A stretch of DNA of 64,000 nt from Xestospongia muta (lineage: Eukaryota; Porifera; Demospongiae; Haplosclerida; Petrosiidae). This document shows positions 45,571-59,200 of this stretch, in pieces. Every line of letters starts with the position of its first letter. Within the stretch, counting starts at the first letter, position 1. The translations under genes were made by a program, and so were the position numbers. The DNA lies in contig OY848918.1 in assembly GCA_963693285.1 (NCBI GenBank), forward strand, positions 1,223,001-1,287,000, written 5' to 3'. The notes beneath the pieces were generated by a model. The model ran no database searches. It saw only the letters and a list, made by a program, of their open reading frames with translations, and had not been told where the DNA came from.

Positions 45571-47888
45571 GTCTATTATCATTGGACTTTCACCTGAAGT
45601 AATAGATGGTCAATTCATTATTACTCTCTACAGTATTATTAACCTGAACTCATTGTAGTTACATTTTTTCTCAATGAGAGTGACTTCTTTCCCTGAGTCT
45701 TTTGTAGAGATAACAAATTGTTGCTATCATATATTTCTACACATTGACTCTTTATTTGTTTATGCATAACATACTACCTGAGTTTGATAGTGATGTGATA
45801 GGCTTTTTTTGGGTTAGTAAATTAGATGTGACACCTTCCTCAGTAATAATAGGAAGATGTAGACTTTTGGCAGATGGATGTTCTAAAAAAACTGGTTGAT
45901 AACTAAACCCTTCAGGGATTGGAGAGTTTAAGAGTCTTTGTCTCACATTATAATGCCTAAGGAAAGTTTTGGTTATAAGTTTGAGTCCACATGTACATAC
46001 ATTAGTTGACCATTGAGTAGTTCTCTGCCAGTATTTTCCTAATGACTCCCATGTTATCCTAACCATTACAAATAAGATATGAAATGGTCTTGTGTGTAGT
46101 GAATGTACTTGTTGGAAATCCCAAGGTATTTCAAAGACATAACTGTAAGCAAATTGAGTAACAAAGACACCACAGTCATGGCCATTTGTTTGATGTGGTT
46201 GGTCCTATATAATAAAGTTGTTATAATATATTTATACAACATAGTGGGAAAATTTGATTCTCATTAATTAACCAACTATTAGTTCTTCAACTCACAGTTC
46301 TGTGAATGTATTGCCCACTAATCCATTTTGGCACTGGCATGTTCTGGTCTATACAGCAATTCTCAATAAATGATCTGTTTGTACATGTAAAATTTGAGTT
46401 TATATTGCCTTATATATACCTCAGTTTTGTCCAATATGATTGAACTGAACCCTTATATGCATCAAAGTATTCTGCTTGTTTCTTACTTATGTCTATTGCC
46501 TGTACAATTTCAGTGTTTTATAGTTGTGATGACTATAAGAAAATACCAGTAATGTCCAATGACAATGGCCATGATTAATAACACACAGAAGTATATCATA
46601 TTCCATAAGATTGACTTGTAACTACTATTTATGTCTTGTCTTACACACATTCACTTCACCTTATGATACCACTTTGACACTGCTTGATAGTCGCTTTGGC
46701 AAAATTTAGCAAAAAACTGAGAACCTAAGCTAAAGACTTTTTTCCATTCTATTATATAATTGGATAAAACAGTATTATGTTTGTGTATTATTTTATAACA
46801 CCTTTGATGCTTCATAGCAGAGAATATCCATGTATGAACGTATAACCTGAAATGTTTATATTTAGCAATAATCATTAGCTGTATATAGTACCTCATCTGT
46901 AAGATAGGGTGCTGTGGACAGACATTGAATGTCACAAAGTTTGATAGGTGAGTAAATACTTTCACCTAATGAAGTAGTGTTACACATAGTTAATGTGTTA
47001 GATCTCTCACAATACATACCTTCATTTAATTTATAAAACAAGATGAATGGGTCCTGTTGTGTGACTGTAACTGTACTAACTGGAATTACCTGTGATTATA
47101 CCAATCGTATCTTATGGACATGGTTATATTGATAGTATACATACAGAGTTGTCATTGATGTAGAACCACTGAGTGTTATCATATTTAGAACGAATGAAGC
47201 AAGTATAATGCCTTCCAACTGGTAAATAATTGATCACCCCTGTGAGCCTGTAGTATCTGTTGCCTACTTTTAAAGCTGTTTGCTAAATTGATAGTAATCA
47301 ATTCCATTTTATTTTGTATTATATATATGAAATGTACCTGCACTTGGACAGTTGGCAAGGCAGTGCTAAAATGTAATGTATATAAAGTAATGATGTGTGT
47401 ACATGTATATCTAACATACTGTGTTAAATTAGTTGATTTTTTAGTAATATGAATGCAAAGAAGCCCTGGATATTTCGATATCTCTAATGATTTTGTACAC
47501 TCTCCATGACTTCACATCTATAATATATATTAAATCACTATGTACATGAGCTGGATAAATACACGTATCAGACATACCCTCCACATGTGTAATTATCAAG
47601 GCCTTCACAGGTTGTCAGTTCATCAATTACTAAACCTTGCAGGTGGATATTCTTGTTTTCCTTCATATATTACAATGAATGTACAGTTAAGTGATTTGCT
47701 TACATTCACTTTAAGCTCCAAAACACTTGATTGTAGTATATCACTACTATAGCCACATTTGTTACATAGTACTAATATATTTAGTAATAATACCAATACA
47801 CATACTTAACTTGACCACAAACCTGTTTGAGTGACTGCTAAAAAGAATTTGTTTTGTATCAACTCTGTAATTCTATAATTATGATATA

Positions 47889-47923
<35 letters not shown>

Positions 47924-48364
47924 ATATGTATGCAAATAAGTTACCTTGACGACAGTTCTGTTAATTTATCCATGAAATAGATAAAGTACTCATGAACATC
48001 ATGATATTCACCATGATGAAATGATTGATGAGCCACTGTTATGGTTAACAATTTTATATGTTTTAATCCTTTTTATTATCTTACTTTGTAGACTTTGAAC
48101 GATCATGTTAAAAGAAATAGCTGTTTGTGAGCTGTTGTACTTATACGAAGTACACAATGAACGAAGATATTTATACGGACAAAACTCTGAGTATATTAAA
48201 ATGTTCATTACTATGAAATGCTACCTGTTGAATATATGTTTGTTTTATTCGTTATACTGATGTTGCTATAGGGATTATTGTATGTGTTTCTTACCTGACT
48301 TCATACATTTCTCACATACATTGTGCTCTTTATTTATTTCCTCTGAAGTAGACAGAAAAACAGA
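45571..48364 (-). CDS. USP-Ulp1 protease part of copy B
   Basis: Mirror of 30134-32744. The one residue difference noticed (Cys in copy A, Arg in copy B) lies in an antisense reading at 30932/47564 and does not affect a recognised protease motif. The USP Cys box is unreadable in the same way as in copy A; the Ulp1 His and Gln-Cys boxes are kept. Confidence 0.6.
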
Positions 48365-48590
48365 ATGATTCAGAAGGCACTGAATTACACTGCTAGCCTA
48401 GCAATTGTTTACTGAATTTGTTATCCTTGGTGGCAATAATGCCTCAAAATTGTACAAAGAATTGTTTTCCATTTTTCTTAAAGCAAAAACGTGAATACAC
48501 GCGTTAAGAACATTCTGCGCATGCGTAGTTGTCCAACGTAGTGAATGGGGGTTAAAAATTTATGCCTAACTTTCTCCGGCTAATGGCACT

Positions 48591-48611
48591 AGTAACGACT
48601 CTAGTGGCCAT
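48591..48611 (-). pseudogene. Stranded original exon 1 start of receptor gene 4
   Basis: On the minus strand ATGGCCACTAGA then GTCGTTACT encodes MATRVVT and ends exactly at copy B. The last nine bases are target duplication Z, whose other copy continues the gene 4 signal peptide at 34590. So 48611 was the start codon before insertion. The gene 4 promoter should lie to the right of 48611, read leftward. Confidence 0.75.
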
Positions 48612-48699
48612 TTTTCAAAACAGCCACGCCTCAATTTTATCTGGGTCAGAATTTATTGCGTTGAGCTTGAGTCACCATTGCGCAAAGCTTGGGCTTACG

Positions 48700-49185
48700 T
48701 TTCCATGGAATACGAACGACGACAAAAATAGGCGTCGAAGTCACAATTATTGCACAATTTATCAGTAATTCACGATTATTGCTAACTCAAATTCATGATT
48801 TTACCCGGAAATTCATGATTATCATATTTCACAATTCACGATTTTACTGTGAATTCGCGATTATTCCATTTCTCGATTCACGTTTTAGCAACAGTTCAAG
48901 ATAATTGCAATTCGTGAAGTCACAATTTTATGGTGAATTTGCAATTCACAATTTTAACTATTCAATTAGCAATCTTTAATTTTCGTAAGTCTCGTTACTT
49001 GATCATACTAGAAATTCTCTCTATTTCGAATTAAGGTTGGGGATCAATTAGGGGTCAAATTGGGCGTGACAACGAACAGAATAGTTCCCCCTTTTATTAT
49101 ATGATGGTACTTGCTAAGGTGGTATTCTCAAGATACTATCTACTTTCTGTTCTCATTTAAGCTATGTTTAACTCATCAGATGATG

Positions 49186-49235
<50 letters not shown>

Positions 49236-49240
49236 CACAA
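48700..49240 (+). repeat. Left arm of a foldback inverted repeat
   Basis: The arm starts TGGAATACGAAC and ends in an (ATT)n tract at about 49184-49232. Its reverse complement occurs at 59490-59988. The outer 250 bases consist of degenerate repeats of a unit like AATTCACGATTATT. The arms match throughout with scattered substitutions. Confidence 0.85.
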
Positions 49241-49368
49241 TAATAGCAACAATAACAACAACAACAATAACAATATAATAATGTTATTATTTACAATACA
49301 ATAAAGTACAACACTGAGATTTAAGATGATGAGAATTAGACAAGTCTGAAACAAAAATATAATTAAAT

Positions 49369-52300
49369 TTAAGAGAGAATGTGACCATCAGAGATAGCAA
49401 CATCAATTTCAACATTGTGGTCCCGGGGAAAGGTGGACCTTGTCCGTCTAAGACACCTGATGGTGGAACGTAGAAGTGAAAATGATAGTTTACACCTTAT
49501 GTAATTAATGACTGAGTTATAGGACCTGGATGACTTTTCCGACTGGAGTGTGGCTATACGTTTATATACGAGTGAAGAAGTCGGAACCAAGCCACCACTA
49601 GTAGAAAAGACGAGAGGGGAGAAACTGCCATACTCTATTTCGCGGATTCTCTGGTCATATTTTCTCTTTTTTTCTCTCTCTACCCTCTTATACACTGATG
49701 ATAAAGAGAGATTCCAGTATGTACTAGAGAAAGAGTTAACCACCCTAATATCGAAAAAAGCTCTTTGATCCAGGGTCCCCAGAACCCATCAGTAGCAACA
49801 TCAGCATCAGCACTAGCAGTAGAATAGGACAGTGTCTCCCCAGATAAAGGTTGAAGTGGCGGCTCTCTGGCAACATTATAGCATATGTTCTTCATCAAAC
49901 CAGCTGTAAAATCTCATAATTCATTATGTCGCAAAGTGGGAAATCCATCGTACAGACATGAGAGAGCATGGTCTACATTAAAAGTCTTGCCACAAATACA
50001 GACTGAGGGGAGTTGAGGTGGTTGCCATCCGTATCTAATACAGATGGCATTTCGGAATGAGCTTTTATGTAGATTGAACCCGAACTCCTTAAGAGGTAAG
50101 GCAGACAACCAAACAGACACACCAAGCTCACAAGCCACATCCATTAGCCGCTGATGGTCACCATCCAGTCTCTCTCTCACAGATAATACCCTCAGCTTCA
50201 CTTCATTTGCTCTCTTACTCGAGTGCTCATCAACTAACTCCATCTGTCTCTCCATTACTTCGTATGGTAGCTCCCTCTCACCATTCAATATACAATCAAC
50301 GAAATGTCGAGTAATTGCTAAGGAAGCCTGATATTGGCTATTGGAATACTGAGTAGGATAGATTAGACCCATTCCACCAAAACAGTTTGGGAGAGCCAAC
50401 CAGTCCCTCTTGAGGACATTGATGGAGCTCCTTCCTGATAGTGCTGGAATAAACTTATACCGAATTTTCTCCTCTAAACAATTGAGATGATCAACTGGGA
50501 CAGAGCAGGATCTAAAAAAATAAGTCCATCTATTATAAAGTCCATGTACAAATGCTGCATAAGCCACCTGTGGTTGAGATTCAGCAATATCAGACAACAG
50601 ATCTAAACTTGCAGTCAACTCTCAAACTTGCTCTTAAATTGAGACTCCATGAATGCTTCAGTACCAATTGGAGACCCCAAGAGTTTAACACCATCAGTCC
50701 TAATCATAACATTTGACCCTTCAAAATATCTGCATGCTCTCTCATATAACTCCTCTCTAACCAACAAAACGGTCTTACATTAGGAAAGTAACCATATGGT
50801 TTGCCTAGTGTATTAATATTATCCCACCATTTTATTAACTCGCTCATTTCTCCAGTGGCTGTTGCATCATCTGCATACCATAACTGTATCACATCTGTCA
50901 ATTTGTCTAGTTCTCTGATCAGTGGAATTGAAGCAACTGCGAACATAGACATAGCCAGGGGGTCTCCCTGTGTAGTACCCTCCTTAGACAATATACAGTC
51001 ACCATCAATAAACAGAGAACTATGTGACTGGTAAGTATTAATAAGCAGTCGTCCAAAGGAGGGGCATAGATGAAGTATGTTACGCAGAGCAAAACCTCTA
51101 TTAAGAGCATTGAATGCATTGGATGCATCAACACAGAGAATTACTTCCATCTCACCAGAGTCATACAACTCTCTCACATAGTGAACAATGGCTTCACATG
51201 ATGACTTTTGACTAGCACATAATTGTTGGCACCCAGTAATTTCTATAACATCTTGTCTAATTACTAATTACAGTCATTGCTGCTTTCCCAATCAACCTAC
51301 GACATACTTCGCCTACCCCAATGGAACGAACACCTGGGTATTTGCTTAATGCTGTCAGTCTACTCGCCATTAGTGCCTCAATTCCAGTTGGATCCACATA
51401 GCTTCTACACAGTTTCCTTGCAATACTTGCAATAGACTCACACAGGTCTTCAGATTCTCTACCAAAGGATGAACACATTCTCTTCCAACTCGACACATCC
51501 AAACCCGATGGGCCGGCAGCACCATCCATCTGTAAAATCATTCTTCTAATCAGAACACCATCGATCTGTTCAAAATTCACAGAATGTGGTTCATGATCCA
51601 AAGGAGGTGTCTCAGTCAATAAACAGTGAGCAGGAGAGACAGGTGCGGGATCAGTTTTTTTTAAATAAAACGTCTCGAACAGTACCCAAGGATGGATCAG
51701 ATTCAGAGAGTAGAGAAGAGAGAGAGAGAGAGAGGCTGACCTGCCTTGGAACCAGATCCATTCAGAGCACGTAGAGCAGCTTTGACCTTGCCATCAAACA
51801 TAAAATGCGAAAACAAACTTGGACGATCAGGTTTTTTCATAAAGCAATGCCCCCTCCGAAACTGCTTCTGTATGGTGTTCACTTCATTTAACAAATCAAC
51901 AAATAAACCATCTTGCCATAATTTCAAGCGGCATCCAAGAGCGGTGGCATGCTCCTTAGCTTTAGATCTATGGTGGGGTTTTTGTAGAACAAACAATGGA
52001 AATACAAATGCAGCCTTCAGAGCAATGCACTCCATGGCTGAATCCTCAGAGTAGAGACAAAAATATGGGTTAACTTCTTTAAAAAAATCTACCTTGCTTT
52101 CCATAAGGAATCTTAAACAAGTTAGGAATCCAATGAACCGCTTTTGAGTAGCATCAGCTAACTAACTCTACACACTTATCACCTGAAATATCATTCTACC
52201 GGAAATGCCGATCGGATAACGGACGAAACGAGGGTAATTCAACAACCTGGGGAGATTGAGGTGAAGAAGAGAGAGTGATTAGAGGCTGGGACGAGATGGA

Positions 52301-52560
52301 AACGGAGTAAGGTTGAGAACAGGGAGCTGTGGCGACACATGGTACAATATGGTGATCTTCCTTGTGAACTTCAAAATCATCTTGCTATCAGATATGGACG
52401 AGGTCCAAGATGTATTTGAATGGTGAGGTAAACTCCGACAACGGCCAACCCTTGATGGATAACAATTCAAGCAAGGTATATGCTGGGGAGCACATGTACA
52501 TGCTACACAAATCCCAGAGCTCATACATTTACAGCACTGAGATGCCATTTTATTATTCAT
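49369..52560 (-). pseudogene. RT-encoding element, copy 1 (broken)
   Basis: Minus strand, 5' to 3'. A Cys-rich start (CCKCMSSGICVACTCA, then CLNCYPSRVGRC) lies at 52545-52440. A helical region with KVKAALRALNGSG lies at 52104-51703. The RT follows in pieces: AAGPSGLDVSSW (about 51525), VILCVDASNAFNALNR (51150), EGTTQGDPLAM (50985), WYADDATATG (50880) and a thumb with LPNCFGGMGLI (50390). A C-terminal CxC...H...C segment (CICGKTFNVDHALSC) is at about 49990, then parts in another frame to 49369. Stops and frameshifts break it into at least six pieces. I cannot name its clade; the RT is of non-LTR type (YADD). Confidence 0.7.
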
Positions 52561-52561
52561 A

Positions 52562-52604
<43 letters not shown>

Positions 52605-52740
52605 GTTGTTATTATTATTGTAGTTGTCATTGTCATTGTTGTTGGTTGTTGTTGTTGCTGTTATTATCATTATTATTATCATGGCCATTATCATTATTGT
52701 TATTTTTATTAATATTATTATTATTATCGTTATTAAGCAT
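52562..52740. repeat. (ATT)n and related low-complexity tract
   Basis: About 15 ATT units, then TTG/ATT-rich sequence, directly beside the 5' end of RT copy 1. From 52860 to about 53690 no gene is recognised. Confidence 0.9.
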
Positions 52741-53697
52741 TACTAATATTATTAGTAGTATTAGTATTAGTTTAGTAGTAGTAATATTGTTATTGTTATA
52801 AGTCATTTCTAAATTTTGTAAAAATTTCAAGTTTACTATGGGTTTCTCTATATTGTGCACAAAATGTCCAAAATAGTTATTTTCAATAATTGTTGTTGGT
52901 TATGTGTGAACCTAATTTAATTTTGACTATGTTATTAATTGGTACTGAAAGTACAAATGCTGTCCCTCAAGCAGTACAGAAGCACACTATAAATATTTAA
53001 AATATTGTATTGTACCCTCAATTAGATGTCCCAAAAATATGTTTCTAATCTTATTCCTAATGCAAAGCAGTTCTGGAAATATGTTGAAGATAACAGTTTT
53101 GAGGAATAACCTCCTTACTTTTAATAATCGATGATTTAAGGAACACAATGTATTATTAAACTATGACTTGTGTGCCAATTTGATATGCACAGTTTGACTA
53201 AAAGCTTAATGCCCTTTTCTGGTTAGGGGCTTTAAAAAAGTAGTGTTATCTAAGTACTGCCCCACATAAGAAATATATAGCCTTTTAAGAGTGTGTTTGT
53301 CAGCAATCTTTGTAAAATGTACAAAAGTCAAAACCAAGTAGTTGCCTACTTTTGTTACAGATTTGTATTAATATAGAGTGCAGTAAGATCATTAGTTAAA
53401 AGAACATAGTTTATGTTGATGATGTCTTCTAATTATGAGACAATTTTATTTAAGCAGAGACTGATTAAAATCCTCAAGGGTAATCTACATCTATGTGAAA
53501 TTCATCATAATATTATACTAGGATTTAAAAGAGTTTAGACTAAAGTAATTTTCTTGCACCCAATTATTAATAAGGTTAATATTATTTTGAAGATGGCATA
53601 GTCTTCTAGGACTCTCTAGTTTCTTTCAATAAATAGTTGATGACAATCACCTAGTTATATACTGTTTTTACAAGATTGATGCTTCAAGAAGAAGTCA

Positions 53698-55952
53698 GGG
53701 CAGCCATGTGGTGGCTGTCAGAGTAATCCAAAGGAAAGGTCCTGTCATCTCATTGCACAGTCGAGGTGAAGGACCAAAATGGTTCGTCATCCACTATGTC
53801 TGTATTAGACGCTCTGAAACAGAAGTATCCTGCTCCACATTGCCTTCCAGACGTTACTCTACTAAAATGTGAGTCACTTCCACCTTGTTTGGACCTTGAG
53901 GTTACTGGGACACTGACCATGTTGCTTCACGCATACAAGGAAGTGCTGGTCCAAGTAGTACTAATGCATGTCATTGATAAGATGTCCTGCTTCGATACGG
54001 TGCCCACAGTGAGCACCTTCATGATTCTGTTGCAACATTAATACATTGTGTTTCCAACACGGTCACCCATGGGATGACATTTGGGCCCTAGTGGCTTGTC
54101 GGTTAGTGGCACTTGATTAGTGCTCTGGAGTCAGGCCTATTGGCATTGGTGAGACATTGAGGAGAATTGCCAGCAAGACAGTCTGTATGCTAACAAGATG
54201 TGATTTAGATGATATTTGTGGTACCTCACAGCTCTGCGGTGGTGTGTGTACTTGTATTGAAGGTGCTACCCATACTGTACGTGATCTTTTCGATAAATAC
54301 CAGGAGGAGTGGTGGGGTGTTCTTCTCATTGAAGCTTCTAACGCCTTCAACAGTATCAATCGTCAGGCAGTTCTTTGGAATTCTCATGTACTGTGGCCTA
54401 GTTGTTCATTGTTTTTGTTCAACACTTACAGGGGCTGGGCCCCGCTCACTGTTGTTGATGCTAATGAGATACTGTATAGTAGAGAGGGGGTCACTCAAGG
54501 AGACCTACTTTCCATGTTTATATATGCTGTGGCCACTCTGCCTTTGATTTCACACATTGGAAGACCTAATGTAGGTACCAACATTTGGATGCGGACAATG
54601 CTATTATCCAGAACCCAAGAAATGTGTACTTATAGTTAATCTTGACCATCTTACTACTGCTTCTGAATTGTTCAAGCCATTTGGAGTGAACATTACAACA
54701 AGTCAAAGATTGTTAGGCAGTTCCATTGGCTGTGTTAACAGGGTCAATGCTTATATTGAGAAGTGTGTGACCGACTGGGTTTCCTTCGTTAAGAAATTGG
54801 TTTTAGTTGCTGAATCACAACACCAACTTGCTTACTCTGCCCTCACTAGGTCTGTTCAATGTCAATGGACATACATACAGAGAGTAACACCTGATTGTGG
54901 CCCGTTTTTCGACACATTGGAGAGTATTATTTCTGGTCAACTATTGCCAGCTACACTTGGAAGTGAGGTATCTGTTTCTGAGAGGGGGATGTTCTCACTA
55001 CCCACTCGAATGGGAGGTCTCAATGTCCTTGACCCCACTGTCACTTCCTGTGCTAACTACACCAGATCTAGGAGGCTAACTGGTCCTATTGTTAATGCAT
55101 TAAGGCAGATCAACAGTTTTGACTATGATGAGTTCCACAGTCACTATTTTGAAGTTCAGGAATCAATTACTAAAGAGAGAGAGACCCATTTGGAGAGGAT
55201 ATTTGAGGATATATTTACAAACTTACCTCTAGTTAACAGAGAGCCATCTTGAGGGCTAAAGACGAAAAGATATCATCATGGCTTAATGTTATTCCGGTGG
55301 CTAAGCACCATTTTGATCTCTCTGCCCAGGAGTTCAGGTATGCTCTTGCACTAAGATATAAAAAACCTTTGTTGTGTGTTTCTTCCACTTGTGATGGCTG
55401 TGGAGCTCCCTTTGACCTCTCTACGGTCTTATTTGTAGAAAAGGTGGACTTGTTACCCAGCGACACAATGAGATTCGTGAGGCTTTTGGCGACCTCTCTT
55501 CATTGGCCTAGAATCAAGTTATCAGGGAGCCTGTGGTAAAAGAAGCCAATCTTCCATCTGGGAGTCCGGTCTTGGTAGCTGATCTCTCTGTTCGTGGTGT
55601 CTGGGTTCATCAGTCCGAGTCGTTATTTGATATTAGGATCATATATACTGACGCCCGGTCTTATCTGGACCGACCACCATTTGATGTTCTCTCAGCTGCT
55701 GAGTCTGAGAAGAAGAAGAAATACCATCAGGCATGTTTTGACAGGAGGGCTCTCTTCACACCATTATGTATTTCAGTTGATGGCTTGCTAGGAAGAGAGG
55801 CTGCAGTATTTGTTAAACGTATTGCTGAAAGATTATCATCAAATATGGACCACAATTATTCTCAAGTTCTTGGTTGGATCAGGACTCATCTCAATTTCTC
55901 TATTCTTCATGCCACCATCTTATGTCTCAGGGGCTCTCGTACAAAGTGGTGA
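53698..55952 (+). pseudogene. RT-encoding element, copy 2 (broken, 5' truncated)
   Basis: Starts within the helical region (VKDQNGSSSTMSVLDALKQK at 53768). The RT follows: RPIGIGETLRRI (54130-54165), LLIEASNAFNSINRQ (about 54322-54366), EGVTQGDLLSMFIYAV (54485-54531), then the DD region degraded near 54590 (a shift where YADD is expected). The thumb has LPTRMGGLNVLDP (55001-55039). The C-terminal part (54668-55952) is open in three long frames and ends in a segment like FDIRIIYTDARSYL and LRGSRTK. It faces copy 3 tail to tail across an (AAT)n tract. The Cys-rich start is absent. Confidence 0.7.
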
Positions 55953-56039
55953 TCCATAAATATTTCTGATAGAACCCCTTTGAATCTTATAATGACCTAA
56001 AACCTAACCTGTATTACTTATTACACTTTATTTTTGCTC

Positions 56040-56040
<1 letters not shown>

Positions 56041-56093
<53 letters not shown>

Positions 56094-56165
56094 CAATAAT
56101 GATAACAACAACAACAACAATAATAATAACAACAATAATAATAATAATAATAGTAACAGTAGTAA
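56041..56165. repeat. (AAT)n tract between RT copies 2 and 3
   Basis: About 16 AAT/ATA units, then imperfect AAC/AAT units. It lies at the 3' ends of both convergent RT elements. Confidence 0.95.
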
Positions 56166-56218
56166 TTGTTTAGTAGCAAGAATAATGGATAGGATCAAGA
56201 ATATAAAATGAAATAGGA

Positions 56219-59200
56219 TTAGAAAGATAATTGACTTTCAGCTGCCTGAAGGTCAAAAGGGGAGTCCAAAACTGGTCGAGAGAGCGAAGATCTTGCTCCT
56301 TTAATACACATGATGGAGGATCTTAAAAGTGCATAGCTAATACGACATCTAATCAGTCCCATTGACATACTAAGAGGAAAATGCTTCTTCTCTGCTAACA
56401 TAGAGGCAATTCGTTTATAAAAGTATTAGCAAAAAAATTTATAAAATGTAGTAGCAACCTTACCCATCCCTCTGAAAGAAGAGAAAATCAATGGAGTAAA
56501 TGAGGAATGCTCGACTTCCCTTACACGTTGCTCATATTGACGGATTTTATCTAGCTCGTGTCTTCTATAAATGGCATCCAAAGGTGTTTGCAGATTTGAG
56601 TGAGCAAAAGGGTTGAATACTCGTACATCAAAGTAGCTTCTTTTAAATCTACCACCCCAAACGCCATCAGCAGCAATGTCCAAATGAGCATTAGTGTCTG
56701 TGTTGGCAGTGAGCAGGTTCATATGTTCTCCGGAGAGAGACTGAAGATGAGGTTCAATTACAACATTATGACATACTTCAGATAATAGAGAGGCTGTAAT
56801 ATCTCTGACATCATTGTGGCAGATTGATGGAAAGCCTCCTTTCGGGCAGGACAGGGCATGGTCAACACCAAACTTGTGGCTGCAAACACAATGAGAAGGG
56901 GTATTGGGGATAGTCCAGCCATAATGTAGGTATAGTGCATCTCGAAAGGTTTATTTATGTAAACTGAAGCAATGTGACTCCAAAGGTAGAGCTGACAGCC
57001 AGATAGAAGCTCCTTTTTCTCTTGAGAGGTCCATACTATGTTGAAGTGAAGGAGCTAATTGAGATCTCAGGTCATTAGTCTGTTCCACCTGCATCTTTAA
57101 TCTCTCCGTTGACAAATTAGATTTGGTCTCGTGTTGTTCTTCCAAGCATGACAGAGGATGGAACTCAATGTCAGGAGAAAAAAAACAATTGATCATGAGT
57201 GAAAAAATTGACACCCAAATGGAGTAATGATCAGCTAGCGAGTGAGTTGGGTTGAGCAAGCCCAACCCACCTAGGCGTATAGGTAGGGCGAGAAGCTTTC
57301 GATCAAGATCGCCAATCTGATGAGAGCCTGTCAGAGCTGGAATAAATCTTGACCGAATAGCATTCTCTAAGGGAGCAAACTGTGCAAGCCAACTGAGAGA
57401 CAACAGAAATCAATAACATGAGAGAAATAAGTCCACTTAGCTGAAACACCATGAGTAAAGGCTGCATAAGCACCCTGAGGTTTTGACTGAGCAATAAAAC
57501 TAAGCTTCTTTACTTCCTCTGACCAGATCTTAACCTTCTTCTCTATGACTTTTTCCAGAAATGGAGTAGAACCAATGACACCACCAAGATACTCCACACC
57601 ATCTGAGACAACATTGACGTTAGTTCCAAAAAAACAGACTCAGCTGATTGGAGGGAGTCAGATTTTACTAATTAATGGGTTTTTGAACTATTTAAAATGT
57701 AGTCATATTGAGGACCTATCTCACAAAGCCTGTCCCACCATCTCCTGAGATCAAACAGGTTGCCTCAAGCTGCGGAGTAATCAGCGTACCATAATTGATA
57801 GGGTGCAAGACCCTCTAAGTGATGAATCAGAGGTTTGGTTCCAATTGCGTACATTGCCATTCCTGGGGGATCACCTTGGGTGGTTCATTCCTGAGAAGAT
57901 AGAATCTGACCATTAACATTTAAGGAGGCAGGAGACCTATATGTATAAATCAGAATTGGTGCAAGAGCAGGACAGACAGATCGAACATTTCTAAGAGTGA
58001 CAGCACAATTCAAGCTGTTGAAAGCATTTGAGGCATGTACAAAAAGTGCAGCTTCATTAGTGTCAAATACACGAGACATGCAATGAACTGCGGACTCACA
58101 ACCAGAGTCGAAACCAGTGCAAAACTGGTGAAGGCCAACAGCATCCTGAAGGTCCTGTTTAACGATCCTCATGACTGCCTTTCCAATGATACGACGGAGG
58201 ACCTCCACCACTCCAATAGGACGGACTCCAGAGTCTTTGTCCAAGGGAATCAAATGGCAGGCAGTGAATGCTGATAAACCAGCTGCATCAACATAGTCGG
58301 TACATATCTTCCTACCAAAAGCTGTAATGGATCTACACAGATGGATGACTTCTGGCCATAACATGAACACCAACGACGCCAAGACAGAGCATCAGCACCA
58401 GAAGGCCCAGCAGAGCCCTTCGTGTGAAGAGCAGCAAAGCGAATTGTTTCTTCATTGAGAGCTTCAAAGATTGAGTAGGGAAAATAATTTTCAGGTGGTT
58501 CATCGATGAGTCCATCTGGGTGGGGCGAATGACTTTCTAGATGTTTCTCTTTCAAGAGCTGTAGGACAGTTCTACCATTATCAGGTCCATCGGGAATAAT
58601 CTGGCTTGGATCTAGAACACCTTTCTGATTGACAGGAGAGAGAAGACGAATGGTATCTCTCACTTTGCCTTTTGAGAGTAACTGGGTAAAGGTGCGAGCA
58701 AGGTTAAAGTCACATTTACGTCTATGAGAGGGGAAGGACAGGTGATGTTGAATAGACTAAACCTCCTCAAGAAGCTTAAGAATACCTTCACAACTGTTCC
58801 GCAGGGGTAATCGGCATTCCAAACATCGAAGGTGGTCTTTGGGCTTAGATTTTAAAAAAGGTTTTTGAAGATTGAGAGCTGGAAAAAGCTGCTTTGATAA
58901 CATAGCCCTCAATAATCACGAATCACTTGCGTAAGAATCAAATAACTTCACCAATTTCTGAACAAATAGGTTGGCTGTATTGCTGACAGGAAGCTTGAAG
59001 AGATTACTCCGCCAACACACAATCCTGTCATAAGCAAACTCAACAGCAGAGTGGATGTTCTGAGGGGAGGAGATAGTAGGTAGCAATCCTCAATGAGGTT
59101 GAATAGGTCTGAAGACAGGTAAATCCTAGGAGATGGGGGCCACGTGGTTAATAGGATCAAAATGGCTGCCATCCACAACGGGAAGGGAAGGCCGAGTATC

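Larger units (their letters stand above)
43907..48590 (-). mobile_element. MULE-like DNA transposon copy B (4684 bp), inverted
   Basis: Mirror of 29906-34589, with the same length and the same coding pieces on the minus strand: the 286-codon SWIM frame at 45132-44272, C2H2 finger at 45509-45439, Ulp1 DCG exon at about 46204-46001 and USP His-box exon at about 47282-47145. Near-perfect identity implies recent spread or ongoing gene conversion between the arms. It separates the original start codon of gene 4 (48611) from the rest of that gene. Confidence 0.85.

Noticed and set aside
29906..48590. Reading the large inverted repeat as one 18.7-kb palindromic element
   Set aside because: Each arm has its own terminal repeats at both ends and an independent target duplication, so these are two insertions of a 4.7-kb element with host DNA between them.
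52410..52712. Plus-strand frame across the ATT tract
   Set aside because: Its open length comes from the low-complexity repeat; the real signal is the Cys-rich N-terminus on the other strand.
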